Origin: Arthrobacter celericrescens | GTDB taxonomy: Bacteria > Actinomycetota > Actinomycetes > Actinomycetales > Micrococcaceae | DNA: 64,000 bases | Direction of reading: 5' to 3' | NCBI RefSeq assembly: GCF_003614925.1 | Contig: NZ_QYLP01000031.1 | Coordinates: forward strand, 118,437 to 182,436 | Shown: piece by piece, positions 8,401 to 16,383 of the stretch | How the letters are laid out: each line of letters opens with the position of its first letter | Position numbering within the stretch: position 1 is the stretch's first letter | Translations under genes and position numbers: made by a program | The notes under the pieces: generated by a model | What the model was told of the DNA's origin: nothing | The model's input: the letters and a program-made list of their open reading frames with translations, nothing else | Databases searched by the model: none

Positions 8401-8892
8401 ATGAGCACCGCAGACAACAGCAAGTATTTCCACACCGCCGACCTCACGGCCGGGGTGCCGCACCAGGATGTCCCGGACAAGGGCGTCTGCGTGGAAAAAA
8501 GTGACGCCGAATGGCGGGAGCAGCTGACGCCGGAGGAATTCCGGGTGCTGCGCCAAGCGGGAACCGAGCGCCCCTACACGGGCGAATACTGGGACACCCA
8601 CACGGCCGGTGTCTACCAGTGCCGGGCCTGCGGCGCCGAACTGTTCACCAGCAAGGAAAAGTTCGACTCGCATTGCGGCTGGCCTTCATTCTGGGCGCCG
8701 CTGGCCGAAGGCACCGTGCGCTACCTCCGTGACCGCAGCATGGGCATGGAACGGGTGGAGGTCCGCTGCGCCAACTGTGACTCCCACTTGGGCCACGTGT
8801 TCGAAGGGGAGGGCTACGGCACGCCCACGGACCAGCGCTACTGCATCAACTCGGTGTCCCTGAAGCTGGTCGAAACACCGGCCGGGAGCTAG
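8401..8892 (+). CDS. msrB: Peptide-methionine (R)-S-oxide reductase
   Basis: A 163-residue MsrB that repairs methionine-R-sulfoxide in proteins. Structural zinc cysteines are Cys74/Cys77 (CRAC) and Cys123/Cys126 (CANC). The catalytic cysteine is Cys148 in RYCIN, and the family motifs CGWPSFW and HLGHVFEGEGYGTP are intact. The resolving residue is not obvious, so recycling may be thioredoxin-independent or use Cys92. The ATG at 8401 lacks a clear ribosome site, which fits coupling to the unknown gene 14 bp upstream. Confidence 0.95.
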   Translation: MSTADNSKYFHTADLTAGVPHQDVPDKGVCVEKSDAEWREQLTPEEFRVLRQAGTERPYTGEYWDTHTAGVYQCRACGAELFTSKEKFDSHCGWPSFWAPLAEGTVRYLRDRSMGMERVEVRCANCDSHLGHVFEGEGYGTPTDQRYCINSVSLKLVETPAGS

Positions 8893-8900
8893 TCCTGTCA

Positions 8901-8944
8901 GGGCCGGGAGGTCCAGCCTGTTCCGCGGCTGGATCTCCCGGCCC
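8901..8944 (+). terminator. Terminator hairpin after msrB
   Basis: An 18-bp stem (8901-8918 with 8927-8944) with one G-T wobble and an 8-nt loop begins eight bases after the msrB stop and is followed by TTCCC rather than a clean T run. Confidence 0.75.
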
Positions 8945-8989
8945 TTTCCCGACCTCCATGCAATAGAGTTTCTTATGCTCATGGCACAT

Positions 8990-9018
8990 TTGACTTAGCA
9001 ACTCTGTTCGCTTGTTAC
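8990..9018 (+). promoter_or_regulatory. Promoter of the DUF6421 operon
   Basis: TTGACT (8990-8995), a 17-nt spacer, then TGTTAC (9013-9018) in an AT-richer segment. A GAGGAAAGG ribosome site follows just before the ATG at 9063. Confidence 0.55.
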
Positions 9019-9062
9019 GCTCGCCTCAGAACACAAACAACTGAGGAAAGGCAACGTCAACG

Positions 9063-10430
9063 ATGACCACCACCGCCACGGCGCCCCGCACCCGCATCAC
9101 CGCAGAGAACCCCGCCTGGGGCTCCCTGAAGGCCGCAGCCACCGCACTGCAGGCCCTGCAGGTCAAGGACGGTTCCGTCCCCGAGGCCACCGACCACGGG
9201 GCTGCCCGCGAGCACGTCGCCGCCATCATCGCCGCCGTCGAAACCCTTGCCCCGGCCTTCCCGCACGACGCGCTCTACCTTGACCTGCTGGTCAAGGACT
9301 TCGCCCGCTGGAGCGACGCCGGCTTCGGCGTGCCGGACTTCCTGGCCTCCCTGATGGCGTTCCAGCCGCAGGAGCAGCGCGTGGACGGCCTGCAGCACCT
9401 GGTGGTGTTCCCGATGTACACCCAGAACGGCAGCACCAGCCGCCTCGTCGAGGCCGTGCTGATCGAGGTCATCTGGCCCGAGTTCATCGGCAGCCTGGAA
9501 GGCGGCGACTACTCCAACAAGCTCTTCGTGCCGATCCGATTCATCGATTTCACTCCGGGCTACGACACCAACTCCGCCGTGCTGTTCCCCGAGACCGTCG
9601 CCGTCCGCGAAACCCCCACCTTCACCTGGGGCGCCATCTTCGCCGACCGCGAAGCGGCCCGTTTCCGCCGGGTCCTCAAGGCCGCGGCCGAAACCACGCG
9701 CCTGGAACTGCCGGCGGACGCCGCCGAACTGCTGGACAACCAGGAGCTCACCGAGCGCACCTTCGTCATGTGGGACCTGATCCACGACCGCACCCACATG
9801 CGCGGCGACCTGCCCTTCGACCCCTTCATGATCAAGCAGCGCATGCCGTTCTTCCTGTACTCCCTGGAGGAACTGCGCTGCGACCTGACCGCATTCCGCG
9901 AGTCCGTGAAGATCGAAAAGGACGAGGACGCCTCCGAGGACGCCCGCAAGCACGCCAAGCTGGTCCAGTACGCCGTCATCTTCGACCGCATCTTCCGCTT
10001 CGCGATCACCGGCAACCGTGTCCGCAACTACGACGGCCTGGGCGGCCAGCTGCTGTTCGCCTGGATGCACCAGCACCGCGTGCTGCACTGGACCGACAGC
10101 AAGCTCAGCATCGACTGGGACGACGTTGCCGACGTCGTCGTCGAACTCGGCGAGCGCATCGAGGAACTGTACTGGCGCTCCATCGACCGGCCGAAGACCG
10201 CGCACTGGCTGGCCGCATACCAGCTGATTTCCGGTACCGTAACTCCCAACCCCGCTTCGGTCTGGGCCAAGGGCCCCGACGCGCTGCCGTTGACCGGCGC
10301 GCCGCGCGAACTGACCGATCAGGTCATGGACGACGAATTCCCGCTGTCCATGTTCTACGAGGCATTGGAGAAGAAGATGCGCCCTGTCATCGAATCCACC
10401 ACCGGCATCACGGGATCGACGGCGGCCTGA
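9063..10430 (+). CDS. DUF6421-family protein of unknown function
   Basis: A 455-residue soluble protein matching the actinobacterial DUF6421 family as I recognise it. No function is known to me. The most conserved-looking stretch is around residues 241-276: HDRTHMRG, then PFDPFMIKQRMPFF, then EELRCDLTAF. Two histidines spaced by three residues (His241, His245) followed by acidic residues (Glu269, Glu270, Asp274) in predicted helices would suit a metal site. Charged segments near 280-295 (KIEKDEDASEDARKHAK) look like a helical linker. It overlaps the downstream SDR gene by one base (TGATG), so the two are translationally coupled and probably work together. Confidence 0.8.
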   Translation: MTTTATAPRTRITAENPAWGSLKAAATALQALQVKDGSVPEATDHGAAREHVAAIIAAVETLAPAFPHDALYLDLLVKDFARWSDAGFGVPDFLASLMAFQPQEQRVDGLQHLVVFPMYTQNGSTSRLVEAVLIEVIWPEFIGSLEGGDYSNKLFVPIRFIDFTPGYDTNSAVLFPETVAVRETPTFTWGAIFADREAARFRRVLKAAAETTRLELPADAAELLDNQELTERTFVMWDLIHDRTHMRGDLPFDPFMIKQRMPFFLYSLEELRCDLTAFRESVKIEKDEDASEDARKHAKLVQYAVIFDRIFRFAITGNRVRNYDGLGGQLLFAWMHQHRVLHWTDSKLSIDWDDVADVVVELGERIEELYWRSIDRPKTAHWLAAYQLISGTVTPNPASVWAKGPDALPLTGAPRELTDQVMDDEFPLSMFYEALEKKMRPVIESTTGITGSTAA

Positions 10431-11155
10431 TGACGTCCCTGAATGTCCTGGTCACGGGCGGCAGCAGCGCTTCCGGCGTTGCTGTCGCCCGGGCCCTCGC
10501 CCTTGCCGGGCATCGGGTCTTCACTGTCGGTTCGGACCGCGGCCGCATCACCGCCGCCGCGGAGGAAGCCGGCGACGGCGTCACGCCCCTGGTCTGCGAC
10601 CTCGCCAGCCTGGACGCAGTGCGCGAACTCGCCGATGAGGTCCGCGCGTCCGCGGGTCCCGTGGACGGTGTCATCCACCTGGTGGGCGGCTGGCGCGGTG
10701 CCACGGGGATCGAGGACCAGCCCGACGAAGACTGGGATGTCCTGTCCACCGGCGCCGTGACCACGCTCCGGAACGTCTCGCGGGTCTTCTACCGCGACCT
10801 CGCGGACTCCCCCGCCGGGCGGCTCGCCATCGTCAGCTCGACGGCGGTCTCCGCACCGACCGCAGCGGCAGCCACCTACGCTGCGGCCAAGGCCGCGGCC
10901 GAGGCCTGGACCTTCGCCGTCGCCGACGGCTTCCGGCAGGAGCAGTCCGGCGCGACGGCCGATCCCGTTGAACAGCACAGCGCCGCCGTCGTGTTCGTCG
11001 TCAAGGCACTCCTCGACGCCGGCATGCGGCAGGCCCACCCGGAACGGAAGTTCCCCGGGTACACGGACGTGGAGGAACTGGCCGCGGCCGCCGTCGGGCT
11101 GTTCAAGCAGCCCGCAGCGGAAGTGAATGGCCAGCGCATCCCGCTGGTTCCCTGA
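10430..11155 (+). CDS. Short-chain dehydrogenase/reductase
   Basis: A 241-residue classical SDR. The cofactor motif TGGSSASG is at residues 9-16, the IVSST strand gives the catalytic serine (Ser136 or Ser137), and Tyr150-x3-Lys154 (YAAAK) is the catalytic pair. The acidic/arginine context after the second strand (GSDRGR, 34-39) could suit NADP(H). The ATG overlaps the DUF6421 stop by one base. Substrate is unknown; the coupling suggests that the DUF6421 protein makes or uses the same metabolite. The ltaE-like gene follows after 12 bp and may share the transcript. Confidence 0.85.
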   Translation: MTSLNVLVTGGSSASGVAVARALALAGHRVFTVGSDRGRITAAAEEAGDGVTPLVCDLASLDAVRELADEVRASAGPVDGVIHLVGGWRGATGIEDQPDEDWDVLSTGAVTTLRNVSRVFYRDLADSPAGRLAIVSSTAVSAPTAAAATYAAAKAAAEAWTFAVADGFRQEQSGATADPVEQHSAAVVFVVKALLDAGMRQAHPERKFPGYTDVEELAAAAVGLFKQPAAEVNGQRIPLVP

Positions 11156-11167
11156 CAGACTGAAAGA

Positions 11168-12268
11168 GTGAACGAACCCATGACAACTGCCCTGCAGCAG
11201 TCCCCGGAAACCCTGGCCGGCCGGATCCACGATCCCGAGGTCCGGGGCTTCGCGTCCGACAACTACTCCGGCGTGCATCCGGAGGTCCTGGCAGCGCTGG
11301 CCGCCGCTAACGGCGGGCACCAGGTCGCCTACGGCGACGATGAGTACACCCACAAGCTGGAAGGGCTCATCCAGGAACTCTTCGGCGAAGGCGCCGAGTG
11401 CTACCCGGTGTTTAACGGCACGGGGGCGAACGTCGTCGCCCTGCAGTCCCTGCTGCCGCGCTGGGGTGCCGTGGTCTGCGCCGACACCGCCCACATCAAC
11501 GTGGACGAGAACGGTGCACCGGAACGGATCGGCGGCATGAAGCTGCTGCAGGTCCCCACCACGGACGGCAAGCTGACTCCGGAACTGATCGACCGCGAAG
11601 CCTGGGGCTGGGGCGACGAGCACCGCGCGCAACCGCTCGCGGTGTCGATCACCCAGACCACCGAACTGGGCACCTGCTACACGCCAGAGGAAATCAAGGC
11701 GATCGCGGACCACGCCCACGCCCGCGGCATGAAGCTGCACATGGACGGCGCCCGGCTGGCCAACGCGGCCGCCCACCTGGGCGTTCCGCTGCGCACCTTC
11801 ACGCGCGACGCCGGCGTGGACATCCTGTCCTTCGGCGGCACCAAGAACGGGCTGCTTTTCGGCGAACTAGTGGTGGCGCTCAACCCCGAGGCCGCCCACG
11901 GCCTGAAGTACCTGCGCAAGATGGACATGCAGCTGGCTTCGAAGATGCGCTTCATCTCCGCCCAGTTCATTGCCCTCCTGGAGGACGGCCTGTGGCTGCG
12001 CTCGGCCGGACATGCGAACGACATGGCCACCCGCCTGCGCGCGGCCGTGGACGGGATCGACGGCGTCGAGCCCACCCAGGCGACCCAGTCGAACGGTGTG
12101 TTCGCAATCCTGCCCGCAGGAGTGGCTGACCGGCTGCGGAATTCGTTCAAGTTCTATGACTGGAACGAAGCCGCGCGGGAAGTCCGCTGGATGTGCTCCT
12201 TCGACACGAGCGAAGCCGACATTGATGCCTTCGTTGCCGCGATCAAACGCGAACTGGCTGCTCAGTAG
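11168..12268 (+). CDS. ltaE: Low-specificity L-threonine aldolase
   Basis: A 366-residue PLP enzyme of the threonine aldolase/beta-eliminating lyase family, which splits threonine or allo-threonine into glycine and acetaldehyde. The PLP-binding lysine is Lys226 in SFGGTKNG, HMDGARLANA (191-200) carries the aspartate that contacts the pyridine nitrogen, and SDNYSGVHPEV is the family N-terminal motif. GTG at 11168 follows GAAAGAG closely; an ATG at 11180 is in frame. It lies 12 bp behind the SDR gene and is followed by a hairpin (12309-12344). Confidence 0.9.
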   Translation: MNEPMTTALQQSPETLAGRIHDPEVRGFASDNYSGVHPEVLAALAAANGGHQVAYGDDEYTHKLEGLIQELFGEGAECYPVFNGTGANVVALQSLLPRWGAVVCADTAHINVDENGAPERIGGMKLLQVPTTDGKLTPELIDREAWGWGDEHRAQPLAVSITQTTELGTCYTPEEIKAIADHAHARGMKLHMDGARLANAAAHLGVPLRTFTRDAGVDILSFGGTKNGLLFGELVVALNPEAAHGLKYLRKMDMQLASKMRFISAQFIALLEDGLWLRSAGHANDMATRLRAAVDGIDGVEPTQATQSNGVFAILPAGVADRLRNSFKFYDWNEAAREVRWMCSFDTSEADIDAFVAAIKRELAAQ

Positions 12269-12308
12269 CCCTTTGGGCCACCGCGCCCGTGGGCCACAGT
12301 GCCCCCGG

Positions 12309-12344
12309 CCGGGGCGGCGTGCCTCCCGGATTTCGCCGCCCCGG
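12309..12344 (+). terminator. Hairpin after ltaE
   Basis: CCGGGGCGGCG (12309-12319) pairs perfectly with CGCCGCCCCGG (12334-12344) around a 14-nt loop. It ends five bases before the -10 box of the next gene. Confidence 0.6.
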
Positions 12345-12349
12345 ACACA

Positions 12350-12355
12350 TAACCT
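12350..12355 (+). promoter_or_regulatory. -10 box of leaderless DUF3000 gene
   Basis: TAACCT lies six bases before the GTG at 12362; no ribosome site is present. This predicts a leaderless GTG-initiated message. Confidence 0.5.
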
Positions 12356-12361
12356 GCCAAG

Positions 12362-13018
12362 GTGAATGCTCTATCACAGCTTCCTGAGGACTTTCTTCAC
12401 GCCTTGGGAACACTCCGCAAGGCACAGTGCAGGCCCGAGCTGAAGCTCGGCGAAATCCCGGCGCCCACGCGCCTTGCCCCGTACGCCGTAGCCATGGGCG
12501 CCGAGGTGTTCAGTCACGCACCCGCCCGCCGGCAGTTGCCCGTCCATGGCCCGGCGGCACTTGCGTTCGCGGCGGACAACCCGGCGTCGCGGGACGATGA
12601 CGAGGACAACGAACTAGCCACGGGCCGCTTCATCCTGCTGCATGATCCGGATGGTTCCGCGGTGTGGGACGGCGAGTTCCGCATCGTGACCTACATCCGG
12701 GCCCAGTTGGAGGCCGAGATGGGCAACGACGCAATGCTGGGCCCGGTGGCCTGGACGTGGCTGGTCGAAGCGCTGGAGAACCATGGCGCCAAGTACCGGG
12801 CGGCCGGCGGCACGGCAACCCGGATCCTCTCGGAAAGCTTCGGCACCCTCGCCGGCCGGCCGGACACCATCGACATCGAACTGCGGGCCTCCTGGACCCC
12901 GGCCACGTCCGACGCGCAGGCCCACCTCGAAGCCTGGTCGGACATGGTGTGCACCTTCGCCGGCCTCCCGCCCCTGCCGCCGGGGGTCACACCGCTTCCG
13001 TCCCGGCGGTTGACCTGA
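12362..13018 (+). CDS. DUF3000 domain-containing protein
   Basis: A 218-residue conserved actinobacterial protein whose N terminus (FLHALGTLRKAQCRPELKLGEIPAPTRLAPYAVAMGAEV) is characteristic of DUF3000. Function is unknown. It is soluble and ends in a proline-rich tail (GLPPLPPGVTPLPSRR). It sits directly upstream of RNase D, an arrangement I recall as conserved in actinobacteria including M. tuberculosis (Rv2680-Rv2681), so a role tied to RNA metabolism is a reasonable inference but no more. The GTG start is supported by the leaderless promoter geometry. Confidence 0.85.
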   Translation: MNALSQLPEDFLHALGTLRKAQCRPELKLGEIPAPTRLAPYAVAMGAEVFSHAPARRQLPVHGPAALAFAADNPASRDDDEDNELATGRFILLHDPDGSAVWDGEFRIVTYIRAQLEAEMGNDAMLGPVAWTWLVEALENHGAKYRAAGGTATRILSESFGTLAGRPDTIDIELRASWTPATSDAQAHLEAWSDMVCTFAGLPPLPPGVTPLPSRRLT

Positions 13019-13078
13019 CTGCCGGCAGGCAAGTCGGCGCCGGGACAGCGGTGTCCGTCCCCGGTCGGGCAGAATCGC

Positions 13079-13084
13079 TAGACT
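13079..13084 (+). promoter_or_regulatory. -10 box upstream of rnd
   Basis: TAGACT lies ten bases before the ATG at 13095. This predicts a 5' leader of only a few bases containing AAGG. Confidence 0.4.
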
Positions 13085-13094
13085 GTAAGGCACC

Positions 13095-14420
13095 ATGAGT
13101 CCTGAAAACCTGGAACCCACCACAGCCGGCGGCCCGGCTGCTGAACCCGCCCCACACATCACCGTGGAAGGCTTCGACCACCCGGTCCCCGAGGTCATCG
13201 ACCTCGATGCCCCGCGCGAGGGCGTGCCACTCGTCATCGACACCCTGGCCGGCCTTGAGCGCTGCGCCGCCGCGATCGCCGGCGGCACCGGTCCCGCCGG
13301 CGTTGACGCCGAACGCGCCTCCGGCTTCCGCTACGGCCAGCGCGCGTTCCTGGTGCAGATCCGGCGCGAAGGCGCCGGCACCTGGCTGATCGACCCCGAA
13401 CCGTTCGATGACCTGAAGATCATCAACGAGTCCCTGTCCGGCGTCGAATGGATCCTCCACGCCTCCACGCAGGACCTGCCCTGCCTGGCCGAACTGGGCA
13501 TGTGGCCGGACAAGCTCTTCGACACCGAACTCGCCGCCCGCCTGGCCGGGCTGCCCCGCGTGGGCCTGGCCGCCGTCATCGAGCAGCTCCTGGGCTTCGG
13601 CCTGGCGAAGGAACACTCCGCGGCGGACTGGTCCACCCGGCCGCTGCCCGAACCCTGGCTGCGGTACGCCGCCCTCGACGTCGAAGTCCTCGCCGAACTG
13701 CGCGAGGAACTCATCGAACTGCTCGAAGCGGACGGCAAACTCGGGTTTGCGGAGCAGGAGTTCGCCGGGATCCTGGCGAACGGCATCCCCGCGCCGCGGG
13801 TTGACCCGTGGCGCAAGACGTCCGGACTGCACCAGATCCGGGACCGGCGCCAGCTCGCCGCCGTCCGGGAGCTGTGGCTGGAACGGGACCAACTGGCCCG
13901 CAAGCGCGACGTCGCACCGGGCCGACTCATCCCGGACTCCGCGCTCGTGGCGGCCGCCAAGTCGCTGCCTTCCACCGTTCCGCAACTGCTGGCCACCAAG
14001 GGCTTCCACGGCCGCGCGGCCCAGCGCGAAGCTCCGCGCTGGCTGCGTTGCATTTCCATTGCCCGGGGCCTGGACGAGCTGCCGCCGCTGCACCTCCCCA
14101 CGAACGCCCCGCCCCCGCCGCGCGTGTGGGCGGACCGGGATCCCGACGCCGCCGCCCGCCTGGCGACCGCGCGTCCCCGCCTGCAGGCGGCCGCGGAGGA
14201 GCTGAAGCTGCCTGTCGAGAACCTCCTCACGCCGGACTACCTGCGCCGCGTCCTGTGGCGTCCGCCGTCGGACATCACTGTGGACTCGGTTGCCGCGGAA
14301 CTGCGCGAACTCGGTGCCCGCGAGTGGCAGATCGCCCTCGCGGCACCGATCCTGGCCGACGCCAGCCTGAACCCCGCCCCGCTGCCGCCGAAGGATGCCA
14401 AGGACAAGTCCGCCGGCTAA
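13095..14420 (+). CDS. rnd: Ribonuclease D (3'-5' exonuclease with HRDC domain)
   Basis: A 441-residue DEDD-family exoribonuclease that trims 3' ends of tRNA and other stable RNAs. The first acidic motif is GVDAERASGFRYGQRAFLVQI, with Asp71 and Glu73 as metal ligands. The second motif is in EWILHASTQDLPCL, and the third includes YAALDVEVLAEL. An HRDC domain follows (roughly residues 235-315, RQLAAVRELWLERDQLARKRDVAPG). The C-terminal extension is helical. It has its own short-leader promoter but probably also receives DUF3000 transcripts. Its stop overlaps the convergent response-regulator stop by two bases. Confidence 0.93.
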   Translation: MSPENLEPTTAGGPAAEPAPHITVEGFDHPVPEVIDLDAPREGVPLVIDTLAGLERCAAAIAGGTGPAGVDAERASGFRYGQRAFLVQIRREGAGTWLIDPEPFDDLKIINESLSGVEWILHASTQDLPCLAELGMWPDKLFDTELAARLAGLPRVGLAAVIEQLLGFGLAKEHSAADWSTRPLPEPWLRYAALDVEVLAELREELIELLEADGKLGFAEQEFAGILANGIPAPRVDPWRKTSGLHQIRDRRQLAAVRELWLERDQLARKRDVAPGRLIPDSALVAAAKSLPSTVPQLLATKGFHGRAAQREAPRWLRCISIARGLDELPPLHLPTNAPPPPRVWADRDPDAAARLATARPRLQAAAEELKLPVENLLTPDYLRRVLWRPPSDITVDSVAAELRELGAREWQIALAAPILADASLNPAPLPPKDAKDKSAG

Positions 14421-15091
14421 CCGCCGGTGCGCCGCGCCCCGGGTTTGATGAATCCCGTCTCGTAGGCCATGATCACGGCCTGGGTGCGGTCCCGCACCCG
14501 CAACTTGGCCAACAATGAGGCCACGTGGCTCTTGACCGTTTCGGGGCTGAGGTAGAGGGCCGAAGCGATCTCGGAGTTGTTCCGGCCGGCGGCGAGTTCG
14601 GCGAGCACGTCCTGCTCCCGGCCGCTGAGCGCAGCGAGCAGCTTCGCGGCGGCCTGGTCGTGGCCGGGAACCGTGAGTTGCCGGACGGCTTCCGGGAAAA
14701 CCACGCTGTCCCCCGAAGCCACGGTCCGCACGGCCTGGATGATTTCCTCCGGCCGGGAACGCTTGAGCAGGAAGCCTGCCGCGCCGCAGCGCAGCGCCTC
14801 GTACACGTAGTCGTCACTGCCGAACGTTGTCAGGACCAACACCTTCGGCCCGGCGGGGGTTCCGTCGGGCCGGTTTCCTTCGAGCAGGAGGCGCGTGGCC
14901 TGGATTCCATCGATGCCGGGCATGCGGACATCCATCAGGACGACGTCGGGCCGCAGCCTCGCTGCGAGGGCCGGCACCTCAGCCCCGTCCCCCGCCTCGC
15001 CCACCACCTCCAGCCCGGTTTCACCGTCCAGGATGGCGCGCAGTCCTGAGCGCACCAAGGGTTCATCGTCCACCAGCAGGACCTTGATCAT
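14417..15091 (-). CDS. LuxR/NarL-family response regulator
   Basis: A 224-residue two-domain regulator. The receiver domain has the acidic pocket VDDE (8-10), the phospho-acceptor Asp54 in LMDVRMPG, Thr in VLTTF and Lys in LLKRSRPEE. A LuxR-type helix-turn-helix follows (LSGREQDVLAELAAGRNNSEIASALYLSPETVKSHVASLLAKL). Its ATG overlaps the histidine kinase stop by four bases (ATGA), so the pair is translationally coupled and cognate. Targets are unknown; such modules often control their own membrane partner, here the 376-residue protein at the head of the operon. Confidence 0.93.
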   Translation of the reverse strand: MIKVLLVDDEPLVRSGLRAILDGETGLEVVGEAGDGAEVPALAARLRPDVVLMDVRMPGIDGIQATRLLLEGNRPDGTPAGPKVLVLTTFGSDDYVYEALRCGAAGFLLKRSRPEEIIQAVRTVASGDSVVFPEAVRQLTVPGHDQAAAKLLAALSGREQDVLAELAAGRNNSEIASALYLSPETVKSHVASLLAKLRVRDRTQAVIMAYETGFIKPGARRTGG

Positions 15092-16374
15092 CGTTTTCCG
15101 CCTTCCCAGGACAGCTCCGCGCTCAGCTGCCACATGCCGTCGGACTCCCGGGCACTGAACGTGCCGCCCAGGAGGACCGCCCGCTCCGCCAGTCCGGCGA
15201 GGCCGCGGCCCCCGGCAGTGCGCGCGAGCGGCTGCCCGCCCGCGCGGGCGCGTGCCGCCGTCGGAATCCGGTTGGCGACTGTAAGCGACGCCGACCCGGC
15301 GGCGGCGGTGCCATTCACCTCCAGCGCCACGGTGCAGGCGGACTCCGGCGCGTGCTTGGCTGCGTTGCTCAGGCCCTCCTGGACCATGCGGTACAGCTCG
15401 GCGGCAACGTTGCCCGGGACCGCGGCGGGATCTCCGGTGAGCCGCAGTTCGGCGGGAGGGCCGGGAGAACGGTGCCTCGAAACGAGGTTCCGGAGGCGGT
15501 CCGGCAGCTCGGCCGGCCCGTCCGCTGGTGCCCGCAGGATCCCGAGCACGTAGTCCAGCTCTTCCAGCGCGGCACGGCCTGCGTCCTCCACTGCCGCCAT
15601 GGAGGCCGCCGCCTTGTCCGGATCGGTGGTCAGCAGCCTGCGGGCGGCCGCCGCTTGCAGGGTGGTGACGGTCAGGGCGTGCCCGATCGAGTCGTGGAGT
15701 TCCCTGGCAAGCCCGTTCCGCCGGGCGAGCTCGCGGGCGTGCCGTTCGGCGATGGCGAGTTTCGCCTGTTCGGAAGGCCCCAGGAGCAGCACCGCCCAGA
15801 CCTGCAGCTGGCTTGCCACCCCGATCAGCAGCGCCAGGGCCCCCAGGCCCGCGGCCGTCAGGAGCCAGGTCGCTTCCACGGTCCCGACGCCGGGAAGCAT
15901 CTGGCCGGTGAACGGGGCAAGGCCCGCGGTGCCGCCGCCCCCGAAAACCGCGAACACGATCGCTGCTAGGGTCGGCAGCGCGAACCCCAGCACGGCGACG
16001 GCGAGTGCACCGGACAGCAGGTGCACTAGGAACCAGAGCGCACCGCGGGCGACGTCGGCCAGGCGGGTTGTTCCGGCGGGTTCCTCCAGGGCGGTGCCGA
16101 GGAGTTCGTTCGCGGCAGTCCGTTCCAGCGTGCGCATGACGCGGAGCGTGGACGGCACGGCCAGCAGGCCGGCTCCGATGAGGAGTCCGCTGGGCACGGC
16201 CAGCGGATTGGCGGCGGCAAGCCGCCACAACTGCATGATCCAGAGGACGACGGCGGCATAGGGCACGGCGAGCAGCCCGCCGATCATGAGGAACACGGCC
16301 GTCCGCGTCGCCGCGGACAGCCGTGCCCGGTTCGAGGCCTGGCGGTTCGAGTTGCTTTCCCCCACGCCCAACAT
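15088..16374 (-). CDS. HisKA_3-type sensor histidine kinase
   Basis: A 428-residue membrane kinase. The N-terminal half has about five to six hydrophobic segments (roughly 27-48, 60-78, 112-145, 168-200) with no sizeable extracellular domain, so the signal is probably sensed within the membrane. The phospho-acceptor is His227 in ARELHDSIGHALTV, the HisKA_3 box, followed by a HATPase_c domain with EGLSNAAKHA and GRGLAGLAERA. It overlaps the response regulator by four bases and lies nine bases after the membrane protein gene. Confidence 0.92.
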   Translation of the reverse strand: MLGVGESNSNRQASNRARLSAATRTAVFLMIGGLLAVPYAAVVLWIMQLWRLAAANPLAVPSGLLIGAGLLAVPSTLRVMRTLERTAANELLGTALEEPAGTTRLADVARGALWFLVHLLSGALAVAVLGFALPTLAAIVFAVFGGGGTAGLAPFTGQMLPGVGTVEATWLLTAAGLGALALLIGVASQLQVWAVLLLGPSEQAKLAIAERHARELARRNGLARELHDSIGHALTVTTLQAAAARRLLTTDPDKAAASMAAVEDAGRAALEELDYVLGILRAPADGPAELPDRLRNLVSRHRSPGPPAELRLTGDPAAVPGNVAAELYRMVQEGLSNAAKHAPESACTVALEVNGTAAAGSASLTVANRIPTAARARAGGQPLARTAGGRGLAGLAERAVLLGGTFSARESDGMWQLSAELSWEGGKR

Positions 16375-16383
16375 TGTTCCCCA

